A DNA stretch of 64,000 nucleotides from Manduca sexta (Eukaryota; Arthropoda; Insecta; Lepidoptera; Sphingidae), in the NCBI RefSeq assembly GCF_014839805.1, contig NC_051120.1, positions 7,998,001 through 8,062,000 of the forward strand, written 5' to 3'. Positions within the stretch are counted from its first letter, which is position 1. Each line of letters starts with the position of its first letter. The position numbers and the translations under genes are program-made. Of the stretch, positions 48,562 to 60,612 are shown one piece after another. The notes below the pieces were generated by a model that saw nothing but the letters and a program-made list of their open reading frames with translations, had not been told where the DNA came from and did not search any database.

Positions 48562-48640
48562 CTGGGAGCAGTCGATCGTAGCAGCGCCGGCGCACCGCAC
48601 GCCTCCAATCCTCCAGACTGCCACTACGCAGTTTTCACGA
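48562..48640 (-). other. Distal noncoding first exon (5' UTR) of the scaffold-protein gene
   Basis: Seen: downstream of a TATA box, a GC-rich stretch with no ATG runs to CCCAG|GTTAGT, a good donor at 48561-48556. No acceptor lies immediately upstream, so it looks like a first exon. Inference: it joins the acceptor at 22151, leaving a 26.4-kb first intron; it is the only promoter-plus-donor of the right strand that I see upstream. The start, about 48640, is estimated from the TATA position. It could belong to another transcript. Confidence 0.55.
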
Positions 48641-48660
48641 ACCAAGTCGGCGCTCGGCGG

Positions 48661-48671
48661 CTATTTATAAA
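48661..48671 (-). promoter_or_regulatory. TATA box of the distal promoter, overlapping a MEF2-type site
   Basis: Seen: TATAAATAG on the minus strand, about 30 bases before the estimated start of the GC-rich exon at 48562-48640. The + strand of the same bases reads CTATTTATAA, which fits the MEF2 consensus YTAWWWWTAR. Inference: a muscle-type promoter. The dual reading may be chance in AT-rich DNA. Confidence 0.5.
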
Positions 48672-49771
48672 CGAATCGCTTATAATTTTATTGTTTGAGC
48701 GAAAACCCAGCGAAGGCGACAAGTGCGCGCGGCGGTCGGAACACTTCTAATGCCAATGGCGGTATTTCCAGGCTCTTCGCATTCCCTAAAGTACGGTTCC
48801 AGCGTCGCCACCCGATGCAGTTCAGAATTGAAGTAACACTGAAAGCGATCCAAGCGTGCCAACCTTCATTTGTCCAACAGGGATGTTGATGAGCGAATTA
48901 AAGGCATCTACACACGTTCGCAATCCATCAGATGTCGTGTCAAAACACGCCATCAGGGAGATGAAAGTCAATGGCAAAGACATTTTGTCGCAGTCGCGAT
49001 GTGCAATATGTCGCCGTATCAGTAAACAGAATGAGATACATTGGAAACACTGTAATACGCAAATTTCAACCCTATAATACTCATAAGTCCTGGTTTTTCA
49101 AAATTATTGGTTGCCAATCCGTTTTGTCTGAAGATATACTGCTTTCAGATTGCAAGGTACTCAACTTGCCAACTTTAGAATATATATCTATAAGACAGTA
49201 GGCAAGTCAAAAACCGTTGCTTTGGATACACACCCGTTACTTACTTGAACGAGTTACTTTTATATACACAAATCAGTATGTAATAAAGTACATAAAAAAT
49301 ATATTAATAAAAACCACAATATTAACAAAATAAAAACTGCAAATATAAACACATAAATATTTGCTCATAACCTTGAGTTTGACGGCCAAACCGCTCACGT
49401 GACAAATTGGCAATTGGCATTACTGGCAAACCAGTATTTGTAGCAAAACAATTTTGAACAAATTTACAACATAGTTTTCCAAACTGTCTAAATTAAACAC
49501 TGAAATGCTTTACCAACACCACATATTTATGTAATGTGTTTAAAACAAAACTGAATGACGTCATACTAACTACAGTTTGCAGTCCGTTAAGAGATCTAAG
49601 TAATTCCTAAATATTCTCAAAAACATTTGAGTTACCTGATAATATATTAAAAATACCTTTATGATCATTTATAATGCCAAAGATATGGATGCGTTCTCGG
49701 CATTTAAGACTCAGTGAAGTCCAAAGTCATTGTATATATTATAAGTAGTTCAAAGTATAAAGTCGACAAAC
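48672..49771. other. Upstream flank of the distal promoter
   Basis: A less AT-rich patch (48700-48990) lies directly upstream of the TATA box, with short overlapping frames on both strands. No motif is recognised in them. The patch is probably promoter-proximal sequence. Confidence 0.4.
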
Positions 49772-49958
49772 GAGACACCAAACATCGTAAGGAAACCTGC
49801 AAACCTGAGAAGTTCTCCATAATAATTTCGTAGGTATGTGAAGTCTATCAACTCGCACTAGGCCAGCTTGGTTGACTGAAACCCAAACCTTCCTAGTATC
49901 AGGAGAGGCCCGTGTCCAGCAGTGTATAATAATACGCGGCTAATATAATTATTATAAA
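49772..49958 (+). mobile_element. SINE A, truncated and diverged
   Basis: Seen: catcgtaaggaaacctgc, then cctgagaagttctcc and actaggccagcttgg, to a tail ggctaatataattat. The first third of the element is missing. Confidence 0.65.
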
Positions 49959-50374
49959 CGAGAAATGATGTACCTTGCGATAATCACCAGAATCATGGCC
50001 TCCTGTCTTGTGTAATATAAACTAAACAAATAAATCATAATTCACTTCCACTTGCCCTTAGTCAACTGGAATGTGGGATCTCAACACACTTTTAAAAAGT
50101 ATGTAGCAAAAAGTATTTGATATAATCTTTCAATCGACTTCCATCTACAAAACAAATGTAAAATTAGCGAGTCATTTGAAAATAAGACTACCATTTAGGC
50201 CTCTAGGACATCCAGTATATCCTGTTAGAAAACCTACACAAAATAATTAATACTATCCACCCATCCCGGCTTTGCTCGGGTAATACTAATTTTATCTATA
50301 GCCAGATGACAACCAGATCCAGATGATAGTCCATCGTTGTCACACTTCACAGCATCAGCTGAGCTAATCTGAAA

Positions 50375-50640
50375 ATCAATCCAGGCCTTGTAGAATCCAT
50401 AGGAAACAGCCATACAGTGGTCGCCTTAAACGACGCGAGGCCCCAGGCGGAAGCAAAAAGAAACAGACGTGAAACCCCGGGCAGAATAAAAAAATATTCC
50501 CCTGTTTTAACAGTTTCGTCGGTAAGAACGTAAAAGAAAGGTCCTGCGAGGCACCGCGCGAGGCTTCTGTAAGCGCGAGGACCTGGGCGGTTGCCCGTTT
50601 CGCCTCCCCCAAAGACCGCCTCTGCATCCACATTTGTCGT
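50375..50640. repeat. GC-rich block, probably a transposon end
   Basis: Seen: gacgcgaggccccaggcgga, caccgcgcgaggcttctgta and gcctcccccaaagaccgcct. Two overlapping minus-strand frames of 85 and 133 codons cross it without recognisable motifs. Another GC-rich patch of similar look is at 61675-61810 (cgcgccccgcgggaa, cctagacccggggctgccac). Confidence 0.4.
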
Positions 50641-51062
50641 TACATCCCTATAAAGATACATAATGAAGATATTAAATCGTTGCCAAACACTCATAACACA
50701 ATGAGAAAACAAACGCATTATTAAGATTATATTTAAAATACATAACAACTTTGTCTAGTTGGCACTGAACCTGTTCAATATTTAGATTTCTACACATGCC
50801 AACAGCTCCAAATCGGTCGACGATTAACTGAACTAGACAAAACTAGGACAATATTTTTACTTTGTCTTGTGTTTTAAAAGTAAGTAAAAGTTAAGGGAAG
50901 TTTACTGATGGTCAGTTATCAACGTTATAAATAAATAATACCTACAACAGGGAACCAATGAAAAAGAGACTATATACATAAAATAGGTTAAAGGACAATT
51001 TCATGATTCACGCGAAACGGCAACAAATTTACTTAACATGTTTAAAAAATAAAATACATACA

Positions 51063-51252
51063 TACACCCACTCACACCTTTTATCCTCGAGGGGGTAGGT
51101 AGAGGCGCAACTGGTGCACACACTTTTCCCTATGCGTATTCCATCCCATGACGTTATAGGGGTCATGCAAGTCTATCGCCGTATCGGGCACAAATTCCAG
51201 ACACCGAACTGATACTGCATAGAAAAACCCAATATCACTCTCCGACCCGAAA
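51063..51252 (-). mobile_element. SINE B, head-truncated
   Basis: Seen: ttttatcctcgagggggtag, gtattccatcccatgacgtt, gtctatcgccgtatcgggca, gaaaaacccaatatcactct; it breaks off at an AT repeat. Confidence 0.65.
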
Positions 51253-51747
51253 TATATATATATTTTTAAAAACCATGCCGTCATTCATAATAATACGTTA
51301 AAATCATACATAAATCAAAACTCAGAATAATATCCCTCGTTGCTATAATCCTAGGTCCTTCCACAGTAGCGTGAAAAAACATCTTGGTAGGTCAACATGA
51401 TTGTGTCAAATGGCATGAGATAGCCATTCGATGCCATTCGACACTTTATCTGGACGGCATTGCGCTTACCGTCATGTCTAATGCAGTCGTTTGCCGTGAT
51501 AGAATAAAAAAAATATATAATTAAAAATAAGAATTTCTAGCATTACATTGGTGAAGGGATATATCCACCATGTTGAAGCATTACATTGTTGACCGGATAT
51601 ATCGATAATAGTTTTTTTACGTCACCTAACCCTGTATTATTCTTACAGTCATATCTAATGAGTACCCATACTTAATCAAACATCTAATTTAATCAATCAT
51701 CACAATAAAACTACTAAGCAAAACCGAATAATATATATGAATATACC

Positions 51748-51935
51748 CTCCTAGTCGAATGTCGGCCTCGGTGGGCAATCTCAACAGAGATCTGCCAGGT
51801 ACGCAGGAGATATTATAGTGCACAAGTGTGCGCAATACACAGGTGCACTCCCTGTTCCTTCACGGTCATAGTCCGGCGAAACGGCAATCCGACATGACCG
51901 GAGAAGGATCAGGCGCAAGACCAACAGCTTTACGT
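51748..51935 (+). repeat. Family E repeat (second copy 52295-52430)
   Basis: Seen: cctcctagtcgaatgtcggc, ggagatattatagtgcacaa, gcaatccgacatgaccggag. The second copy has cctagccgagtttcgaccac and ggagatattatagttcacaa. Two direct copies 550 bp apart, upstream of the gene's distal promoter. No ORF. Confidence 0.55.
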
Positions 51936-52633
51936 ACTTTAAATATACATAGTATATAAATCATAGTTCACATGCATACATTTTAAATACCAGAAAACAT
52001 TACCCTGTTCTTCGCGCAGTCGGCTTAAATTTAACCTGATACGAACAACATAGATATACGTAATGGACATACGTGACCTTCATCTACAATAATAGATGCT
52101 TTATTACTTGCAGCTAATAATAATGGTGTACTGATACTGTACGTCGTGCGAACACTGTTGAAAATAACAGGGATATAATTTAATGTCGCTGTAAAAACGT
52201 TTTATTCAACTAAATGGTGAGTTTGGTATATAATTCGCGTAGTACGGTTACAGCAACACAAGGCTACAAAGTACTGTATTTTTCTTTATGATTACCTTCC
52301 TAGCCGAGTTTCGACCACGGCGGCTAAACACAACCGAGATCAGTAAGGTACGCTGGAGATATTATAGTTCACAAGTATGTGCAATATGCAAGTGACACAG
52401 GTCAATCCCTCTGAGGCAATGCTTGTGCACTTGTTCTCCACACCGAATGCACGCCCATGCACGGGGGGACATTTGCCACGACCCTAGGCACACAGTCCAG
52501 TGTGTATACCTCATTGTTTTACCTAGATTCTCAATCGTTGTAACTACACAGTGAGACATGTCACATACATATTAAAAACACGGAATTACAGCATTATTAA
52601 TAAGTGTCTGGTCACCTTCTGATAGCTTCCTGA

Positions 52634-52920
52634 GCGGCAATACCCTAGTTGGATGTGTATTGAATTACCGAGAGCAATGTACGCAGGTTCAAATCCCAAG
52701 GGCACACACCTCTGACTTTTCTAACATTATGTGTGTATTCTTTGTGAATTATCGCTTGCTTTAACAGTGAATGAAAACAAGAGGTAACCTGCATACCTAA
52801 GAAGTTCTCTATAGGAATTTTGAGGATGTTTTAAGTCTACCAATCTGCACGAGGCCAGCGTCGTGGACTAAAACCTAATCCCTCTAAATAGTAGGCCCGT
52901 ACCCAGCACTGAAATTATTA
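52634..52920 (+). mobile_element. SINE A with tRNA-like head
   Basis: Seen: head gcggcaataccctagttgg (A-box-like) and caggttcaaatcccaaggg (B box), followed by the body to aggcccgtacccagcactg. The tail is degraded. Confidence 0.7.
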
Positions 52921-53339
52921 TTACCTTCTGAAAATGTTCACCGTTCTCAACTATAAGTTACACAACTAACAAAGATTTTCATTTTAACTAAAACAACAAA
53001 AAGTTCCGAACTCTTTGGTTACAAAACTATAAACTAGGACCAGCTAATGCTATCGCGTTACTTGTAACATGAGCTTCGACGTAAAGCCGTAGCGTCGTAG
53101 CCGTAGCGGTATCGATTCAAGGAACTTTGTGTATCGAAGCCTAACGTAGCTTGCTACGCTAAGTTCTTGATAAAACTTAATTTGTTGCTGCAGTTAATTA
53201 AACTTTATGTGGTACGTATTGAATTCAAGATGTAGTCGAAGATTGGTTAACGGTGTCATAAATTGTGTTATCATGTGTTCGCGCTTGTTTCTTTGGAGAT
53301 TTGTTTTTAACGTGCGCGGCAAAGTGACTTCACTGCACC

Positions 53340-53665
53340 TTTTTTTAAATTTTTTTTTGGTTTCGCGGAGAATGTTCCTTATTACTACCGCCCAGCCTTC
53401 GTGGAGGGCGACTGAGCGGTTATGCTGGGGTAACCGTGCCTTACGGCCCGGCGTTGAGCCGCCCGGATTTGATGACGACCTTCGGGCGACCGCCGGGCCG
53501 AGTCCCTAACCCTATGTACAGCTAACCTATGCACGACGTACGCGATGGCCCTCTTCGGCGCATTAAGGACGACTGCGAGCTTCCTCTGAAGTTGAGGTGT
53601 CTAATTCTACGGCCGCAGCCGCCTCTGTGCGGTGCCGCCTTGCGGCCCGTCTCCTTGGGTGCTCA
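53340..53665 (+). repeat. GC-rich block, probably a transposon segment
   Basis: Seen: strongly GC-rich stretch (cttacggcccggcgttgagc, gaccgccgggccgagtccct) in AT-rich surroundings. Its first part (tttcgcggagaatgttcctt, ctaccgcccagcc) matches 1012-1060, so it is repetitive. Frames are open only over short distances; no domain recognised. Confidence 0.45.
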
Positions 53666-53782
53666 GAATGAAATATGATTAAAATGCAAATTATGTAAAG
53701 TTTTCAAAGATATTTAGCGAGGAAAGCAAGTCACTTATCACATCGAACCTAGGACCTTCCATAACACAAATCATATATCACT

Positions 53783-53938
53783 TACCGCCATTTTCAATAA
53801 CCGATCTCAATCGATTTTATCTATCTCATAAATGGACTAATCAGAACAAAATATTTTTGACACGCTTATTTTGATTGGTTCATTTTGGAATCGGATTGAA
53901 GATTGCGATTTAAATCGATTATTAAAAACGGCATTAAA
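53783..53938. mobile_element. Family F palindromic MITE (second copy 57247-57418)
   Basis: Seen: ccgccattttcaataaccga at one end and atcgattattaaaaacggca at the other, imperfect inverted ends around ctaatcagaacaaaatattt. The second copy, reversed, has gccaatcagaatacgccatt and gttctgattggtcaac. Small size, inverted ends and no ORF fit a MITE. Confidence 0.6.
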
Positions 53939-54327
53939 CCAAAACGACAAAAGAAAAAATCCATCATATAACAACATGAAGTAAGCATAATAGAATTTCA
54001 TTCGTGTTCAAAACAGAAATGTATAAAACTATATTTTACAGCGTCCCGTATTTTGCTGTGCAAACAATGTGTGCGATATAAAAATATTACGACAGAGTTA
54101 AACACGGCGATCAATGTGGTTTGACCAGTGCTGCAGTAAAAATACCACCCACGAACATGGTTAGTACATTTACGTTCACGCCTTTATCCGCAAGGGGTTG
54201 GCAGAAGTGTAAATCATGCACCTACGGTTAACGGTTCCGTCGACGTGATAGCAGTGATGAAGAGTCCTTATAACCATATTCCTGCCTTCCCTTTCGTAAT
54301 TTATGTAAAATATAATTAATATAAGAA

Positions 54328-54560
54328 TGATATTACTGGTGGTAGGTCTCTCATATGTGAGAATCCTGAATAGGTACCACCGCAATGTCTATTTCTGCCG
54401 ACAATCAGCAATGTGTAGTCATTACGGTGTGAAGGACATTGTAAGCCAGTGTAACTACTTGACATAATAACACTTAACATCTCATGTATCAGGATAGCAA
54501 GCACAGTAGAATACCAAACAATACTTTGTAATTCAAGGTCTTGGTGTTTCTACTGTTTTA
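54328..54560 (-). repeat. Family D repeat, partial
   Basis: Seen: ggtggtaggtctctcatatg, ggtaccaccgcaatgtctat, cttaacatctcatgtatcag, taccaaacaatactttgtaa. A degraded SINE B tail (54178-54240) lies just before. Confidence 0.65.
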
Positions 54561-55702
54561 AAAAAATATTTGAATGCGGGACGTCAAAGCGGTGTACCAC
54601 GCACGCAGTGCAACGACGCCACCACGGCAGTACACAATGCTCCTCGAAATAGAAATAACTACCCAGCCAAACTCTCCCTAGTAAAAACCTAAGCCGTGCC
54701 GTAAAACAAAACAATGTATTTCTCAAAATATTCACTGTTGCATACTCAAACTGAAAGTTCCTTATACGAGTGTACTTTGTTCACTCCGCTCCAACAACGT
54801 TGAAAATATTCTTGAACTCTCAACGCGGGATATTGTTCGAAATTATAGATATAACCAGTATTACGTAAATTAAATGACTTTTGTAGTGTCGTTAGAATAT
54901 GCGATGTGTTTGTTTTTAGTTCTAGAAATTTCTGTTTATATGAGATGGTAATACGAATTTTGCCCCAGTCTTGAACTTGCAGAAAGGACAATGGAGGTGT
55001 CATATGCCGAAGAGTCTTTCCATTATGAGTCTCTGAAATACTAAAGCGATTCATAGAACTACCAGAATGACGCTATCGCCATCTTTTAAGAAAAATACTT
55101 TATTTCTCATAGGAGACATTACCGAGGAAAAATAGCCTATGTGTCAAATCAGGACACTCGCAAGGGAATCAAAACCTACAGGGTACTTCCCGTGAACTTA
55201 GAATCTTGAAATTTTTTAAGGATAAATAGTATACCACTCAGTGGTAAAGTAGCTTCCTATTAGTAAAAATATTCAAAATCCGTTTAGTAGTTCCATAGAT
55301 TATTAGGTTCAACAAACTCTTCAGCTTTATAATATTAGGATAGATTAAGAAATAAGATGAAGAACGTATAGTTAACAGATAATTCCGCGTACTATAATTA
55401 TTGGAACCAAAAATTCCCATCTTTTTAGAACAGTTACATCAATAAGTCACATGGTTAACCATTGAATGTATAAATAATTCGGTTTGGCACGTAAATCTTG
55501 TACAATAAGACAGCTACACTAATGACAATGGCTTCAGTTGGCTCTTTACCGATATCGTAAATAGCTTCGTAAATACTAACATAATGTATGTCATGCGATA
55601 TTTGCCAACGATAACTGCACATACCGATATTTTGTTATCTCTATTGTTTGTGGTCAGCACGCGTTTTTATTTCAGAGTGGAGAACGGTCCATCACAAATA
55701 TA

Positions 55703-55915
55703 TGCTGGTGGATACACCCGGATAGCGATCACCGTACACAAGGTGTTAAAACCCACCCTAGTAGCCCACGTAAGTGTGTCCGGTTCCAACAGGCCGGCAT
55801 AATTATGTCAATCTCCAGGAGTAATCATCTCTCGTCAGTCCACATTTTGTTGAACCCCATTCCACTTACATTGGTGCAGTAAGGTGACATAGCCTTACGC
55901 GTATATAAAAAACAT
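55703..55915 (+). repeat. Family C interspersed repeat
   Basis: Seen: cccggatagcgatcaccgta, ccaacaggccggcataatta, ctctcgtcagtccacatttt. A short internal part is deleted. Confidence 0.65.
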
Positions 55916-57246
55916 ATTATCGTATGCTAGGTTATATCCCAGTGGGTAGCCGTCTGTTGTCAGCTTAGCATGTATCTTTTTATAATTAAAATAAATACAT
56001 TTACATTTCGACAGTTTTTGAAAACAAAATCTTATCCTTATATTTATTAGGTTCAATAGAGATATTACTTTCAAACAGCTTCCGAGTTCTATGGCTTACT
56101 CTTGAGTCTTAAACGAAACTACATAATCGTTTGTATATAGAGACATTCCTTTCGAACTTCCAACTTCCATGATTTTTTAATTTGAAACAAAGCTAGATAA
56201 TCGTTTGTAATTTTGGTATAATTTCGAAAAGCTCAAGGTCCGCTCGTGTCAGTTTCTGACGCAAAGGGCAGCTGCGGTATGCATGATCCACAATTTATCA
56301 GAGTCATCAAGGCCGGGCCGCATCCCACGACGGTATTTTCAGAGTCGATGGCGCAACTCTCCGTTAACTGTTGTAGTGGGGACGCTGCGTTTTCATGTTC
56401 AGACTTCTTTGATTTTAATCTAAATGAAAATATAATGCTTTACTTATCACTGTTGGGTATTGTGGGCATTACATAAAAAAATATTATTTTGTGTACCGTC
56501 ACCGCTAAGTTGCTTCGCAATAAACAGTCTGTGAACTCCGTTCGTGTTTTAATACCGAATTCTTACTATCACGAAGGAGAACATAGTTGCACTTATGATA
56601 AGTCAAGGTAGTACATGAGAATATTTAATGATTACTTAAATTAAGTCGCTTATAACTACAGACATTTTATAATGGACATAAAAAAGCTGAAAGACTACAA
56701 ACCAAACAAAGAAACCTACGTGGGCTGGCAGGAAAGGAGAAATAAAAAAGGGGAAAATAATCTTAATAAAGATAAAAGGAGAAAAGTGTCGCGATCCTCA
56801 CCGTGAGGACGACAAAGCTAACCTAGCTAGCCTTTCACTAGCTACTAAAGCGATGACTACCCAAAGAAGAAAGGCAGAAAGAAATTCCCAGCTTTTTTTT
56901 ATTTTAATCTATGGTTTCTTCAAAGACGAATATGAATCTATTAGTATCTATGGAACATAATCTTTCAAATTAATGTAAATTTTCGCCACAGGAAGCACTA
57001 CTCTCTTCCCTTCTTGTTTGTGGTGTGTTTTATTTAACGAGTGCTTTTCTTTAATTTCTAGATTCATGGTAAGTGTTCAACTACAAAGGCCCTTGACCGC
57101 CTGCAGTGTCAGATACCTAAGGTCCTTAGTATGGGAGCGACTGGGTAGGTACTACCTATTTCTGTCGGCGAGCAGCATAACGTATGCAATGAAGTGAGAG
57201 ATCTAGTAGACATAGAAGCCAATGATCATCATTACTGGTCATTATC
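55916..57246. other. Upstream flank, nothing recognised
   Basis: A 76-codon + frame at 56246-56476 has no recognisable domain. The purine-rich stretch 56690-56890 includes short palindromes (cctcaccgtgagg) but no gene. Confidence 0.35.
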
Positions 57247-57902
57247 GTCTGTTTTTAATATTCCAATCAATCTTCAATCCGATTCCAAGAAGAAGCCAAT
57301 CAGAATACGCCATTTGTAAACTTGTCAAAAATCTTTGTTCTGATTGGTCAACTTTCACAATGAATCGAAACAAATGATTGGGATTCTTTATTCAAAACTG
57401 CTGTGAAAGTCTTAACACTTTGTATCAGTGTGTAGACAACAGTGTAAATTACTAAAAGGAAATACTATCAAAGTAAAATAGTATACCTACAGAAATATAA
57501 AAGCGACTGCTATAGAACATAGAAACAAACAACATCGAACTTACTAACTTAAAGCGAGTGATGCAGAAATACACGTCTCTCGATCGACATTGTCTTCACA
57601 TTGTTGTTACTGAAACAATGTATTCACTTTGTCAGCGAATTCTATTAAAGTACACCTTCACCCCTCTCATCCTCGATGGGGTGGCAGAGGAATAACACTA
57701 GTTATTCCTCTCAATACACTAGCACTTACTTATATCAAACCTCTCTTCCCACGATTAAAAATAAAATTACCTTTAACTCATTATATCTTATGAGTTGGAT
57801 ATATTATTGATGTATTAAGTTCTATAGTAGCTACATATAAAAGCAGTAACTCATACCACATTGTTTTTTTTTATATGTACCACATTGACTTTTTACTTTT
57901 TT

Positions 57903-58085
57903 TTATTCGTTCATGGCAATGTCAACCCACTGTACCTGATGGTAAGTGGAGTGCGGTCGTGGTGGCCGACGAGAGATGATTACCCCTCAGCAGTCGACAC
58001 AGTTATGTCGGCTTGTAGCAACCGGATAGACAGGCTGATCCCGGATCGCGACACAGGAACACATAGCGTATCCGATAGCTTATTG
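57903..58085 (-). repeat. Family C repeat, partial
   Basis: Seen: ctgtacctgatggtaagtgg, gattacccctcagcagtcga, ggctgatcccggatcgcgac, reversed. Confidence 0.6.
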
Positions 58086-58445
58086 CCGAATCAGTAATAA
58101 TAAGTGTTAGCTAAATCTAATAATTACACGAAATACTAACGATACAGAAATAGAATACAGAATTACACAATTTTTAGTTTTTATATTACACTGCTACTAG
58201 ACCAAAAATACATCCAGATCTATCTGAACAAAGAAATAAAGCTCATCCATAATAACCCCTTAAAAATTCAAATCATTAGAATACTAGCTGCCCCATATCC
58301 AAACGCTGCATCTTTTTAAGACCGCTAATTAGCATCGGTCTTCCGCTTTCTCGCGGTTCAACGTCTCTAGTGCCGTATCGCGTTTCCGCACAGACGATAT
58401 GGCCTCGTTTGAGACGCCATGATTTGGACTGACGGCTGATTGACA

Positions 58446-58473
58446 ATTCGAATTTTGAATTTGAAATTCGAAT
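58446..58473. repeat. Perfect 10-bp inverted repeat
   Basis: Seen: arms ATTCGAATTT (58446-58455) and AAATTCGAAT (58464-58473) with an 8-base loop. Each arm holds the palindrome ATTCGAAT. Confidence 0.6.
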
Positions 58474-58983
58474 TTCGACTGGAGTTTCGACGTTACGGGT
58501 GATTCGTTTTTGGTTCTATGTATGGGCGTGTAGAGAAAAAAAGGTAAATAAAATATTTTTTATTATTATGCATCATACATACCTTTGCATCTAAAAATGC
58601 CTAATAAACATAAAATTGAATTTTCTATACGAAATATTGATGAGTATAAGCCTTACTTACCTGTAAGAAATACTATTATAAAAAATTATTATTGAAATGT
58701 CTAAACTGGAAGACGTTTATTAACACGAGGACAACGTAAGTCTAGAATTATCTCAATTAATCTCACAAACTAAGATTTTATTTTAAGAATTTAGGTCTCC
58801 TTTGTCTCTACCAAAGTTATGTGTACAACTTAATCCTTTTTAGTTCAGTGCCAACAATTATTTTAATAAGAAAATTGTAGGATTTTCTTACGTCTGGAAT
58901 TGGAACGAGCCAAAAGTATTCTAGGTTCATGTTTATTTAGAATTCCAAATCTGGCGCGCCGGCTGCATTCGCACTCGCAATAG

Positions 58984-59019
58984 CACACACACACACACAC
59001 AGCACTCTACACACACACA
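58984..59019. repeat. (AC)n microsatellite, two runs
   Basis: Seen: CA repeats at 58984-59002 and 59010-59019 separated by a few bases. Confidence 0.8.
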
Positions 59020-59807
59020 TTCAATTCACAATAAGTTACAATACTTTACGGGTTTGCTGTAATGGGAGCAAGATGAAATTGTCTTTCTGAGTTCGAGGAA
59101 CTATTTCGTTCAATAAGATTATTTTTATTTTAACCATAAACGAAAGTCAAGATTTCTAAACTAAGCTGATATTTTGTAATACCAAAAGTTGAAACTCTAT
59201 GCTATGTTATGAACAGGGTAAGTATTTCATCGATGTTTTTAGTATTTTTTCGTATGAGATATTTTATTATCTATCTTCATACAAATCATTACCGATCTGG
59301 TGCATTCTTACTCCATAATAAAAAATAAATTTCGTTATCTATTACTTAATTTCACTTACATAATACATAAAAATAAGTATGTACGAACACATATTTTTCA
59401 CAAGTAAGAATGCATGTAGTTTCAAAATAAAATCTTATTTATAGTCGTGTCCATTATTTTGACAGAGCGGGTTGACCTACGCATGTACATTACAATAAAA
59501 TAGCTTAAATAAATCCGCCCACGCGAAACAACAACAAAGTAAACACAACAGATGCATCACAGCAAAAAACTTGTTTTAATAGTAAGATCTTTTATTCCTT
59601 CGATTGTTTTTAATCATATTTTCAGTTTAATTAGGAATTACGAGATTTTATTTAAGACTAAACTCCATATTTCACCTTGGAGGCTGGCAATCCATTATTG
59701 CACGTTTCTGCCGACATTTTTTACTACGTACTAGAAAATTATGAAACCAAATGCCGCCAATATTTTCGGATAGATACGACCTTGCGATCTGCGACCTGGC
59801 AACCTTA

Positions 59808-59938
59808 AAAAACATTGTATTCCCACCTAAAAGGCCGGTAACGCTCTACGCCCCCTGGTATAGCAAATGTTTATGAGCGACGGTGATCACTCACCATCAA
59901 ATGAACCGTATGCTCATATGGTCCTTATAAAAAAAAAT
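59808..59938 (-). repeat. Family H repeat, inverted partner at 60505-60612
   Basis: Seen: aaaaggccggtaacgctcta, atgagcgacggtgatcactc, accatcaaatgaaccgtatg. The partner reads agtaatcaccgccgttgatg, gagcgttgccggccttttag. Two copies facing each other about 570 bp apart. Confidence 0.55.
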
Positions 59939-60612
59939 AATAATATTGGGAAACGTATCAAAGAATAGCTCGAATTAATTGATGTAAGATTATTACTCTT
60001 AAAACTGTTATTCATTTACAAAATTAAACAAAAAGAAAATTAGAGAAGAGTCCGAAATAATTTTGTTTTTTTTTATTGTTATTGACTACATTCCGAAATG
60101 TTGATTGTGTTACAAGCCACTAGGTAAATCCAGTAAAGATCAGAGCGTCCCTTCTCTACCCACCATTGTTGTGGCGGCACCGCGTTGGCAACAGGTTCGG
60201 CTAGAGACGGCACACGGCGTCTGGCGGGACGCATTGTGCCGCATGTCAATGATCCCGAATCTTTTGAATAATACCCATCTTACGGTAGTGCTTTTATACC
60301 ACCCCAGTTGATGCGATTTGGGAATCTGCAGGAAGCGTTACGTTTTTGCCAGTTTTCATTTCAAGTTTGCGAATTTTAGACGAAGTTTAAAATTAGTCCA
60401 TCGTGCAAACATTGTACCGTTTGAAGGAAATTGTGGGCTGTGTACTGGGTTTTATGGAACTAAGGGTCCATTTACACGTACCACAACGTTGTCGAGTATA
60501 TTTTTTTATGGTATATGGGTAAACGAGTACACGGTGATGATAAGTAATCACCGCCGTTGATGAACATCTGCAAGACTAGGACGCATAGAGCGTTGCCGGC
60601 CTTTTAGGAGAA

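Noticed and set aside
50347..50748. 133-codon minus frame in a GC-rich block
   Set aside because: No domain and no coding context; the block looks like a transposon segment.
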